Shown here one piece after another: positions 5,852 through 5,884 of a stretch of DNA of 5,884 nt. The notes below the pieces were generated by a model. The model searched no databases. It was given only the letters and a program-made list of their open reading frames with translations, and was not told where the DNA came from. Source of the stretch: an uncultured Bariatricus sp. GTDB taxonomy: Bacteria; Bacillota; Clostridia; Lachnospirales; Lachnospiraceae. The position numbers and the translations under genes were made by a program. Numbering within the stretch: the stretch's first letter is position 1; every line of letters starts with the position of its first letter. The stretch spans positions 1-5,884 of the forward strand of contig CAKRFP010000067.1 in the NCBI GenBank assembly GCA_934320645.1, given 5' to 3'.

Positions 5852-5884
5852 CTTTTCGTCTATGCGTTTTTTCCTTCCCCTGCA

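Overview
The window looks like chromosomal DNA of a low-to-moderate GC Firmicute, most likely a Clostridia or Lachnospiraceae-type gut anaerobe. This rests on the AT-rich intergenic DNA, strong AGGAGG-type ribosome binding sites, A/T-ending codons and the protein families present. It is an inference from style, not a species identification.

Layout: (1) positions 1-276 hold the 3' part of a plus-strand gene for a DUF1653-domain protein. (2) A long hairpin at 292-345 separates it from a convergent minus-strand operon. (3) The operon runs from about 4830 down to 373 in the order kdgT-like sugar-acid permease, small (SAF) and large subunits of a split UxaA-type dehydratase, a fumarylacetoacetate hydrolase (FAH) family enzyme, and a DapA/N-acetylneuraminate lyase family aldolase. 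The gaps between its genes are 8-50 nt. (4) A 282-bp divergent control region holds a promoter for each direction and several inverted repeats. (5) An IclR-family regulator reads rightward at 5035-5808 and ends at a strong intrinsic terminator.

The genes read as a self-contained regulon for uptake and breakdown of a sugar acid. The permease imports an aldonate, uronate-derived or 2-keto-3-deoxy acid. The two-part dehydratase converts an aldonate to a 2-keto-3-deoxy acid. The DapA-like aldolase and/or the FAH enzyme then split the keto acid, probably releasing pyruvate. No KDG kinase, KDPG aldolase or sugar-acid dehydrogenase is present in the window, so the local logic favours a non-phosphorylated route. 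The exact substrate cannot be read from sequence. The IclR protein is the obvious candidate regulator.

The most distinctive observation is a tandem pair of related 16-bp palindromes (shared pattern GTRYGTATWTACRTAC) just downstream of the predicted operon start site. No CRISPR array, tRNA, rRNA, insertion sequence or phage gene was seen. I did not find a clearly unprecedented system: the families are known, but the combination and its substrate are undefined.
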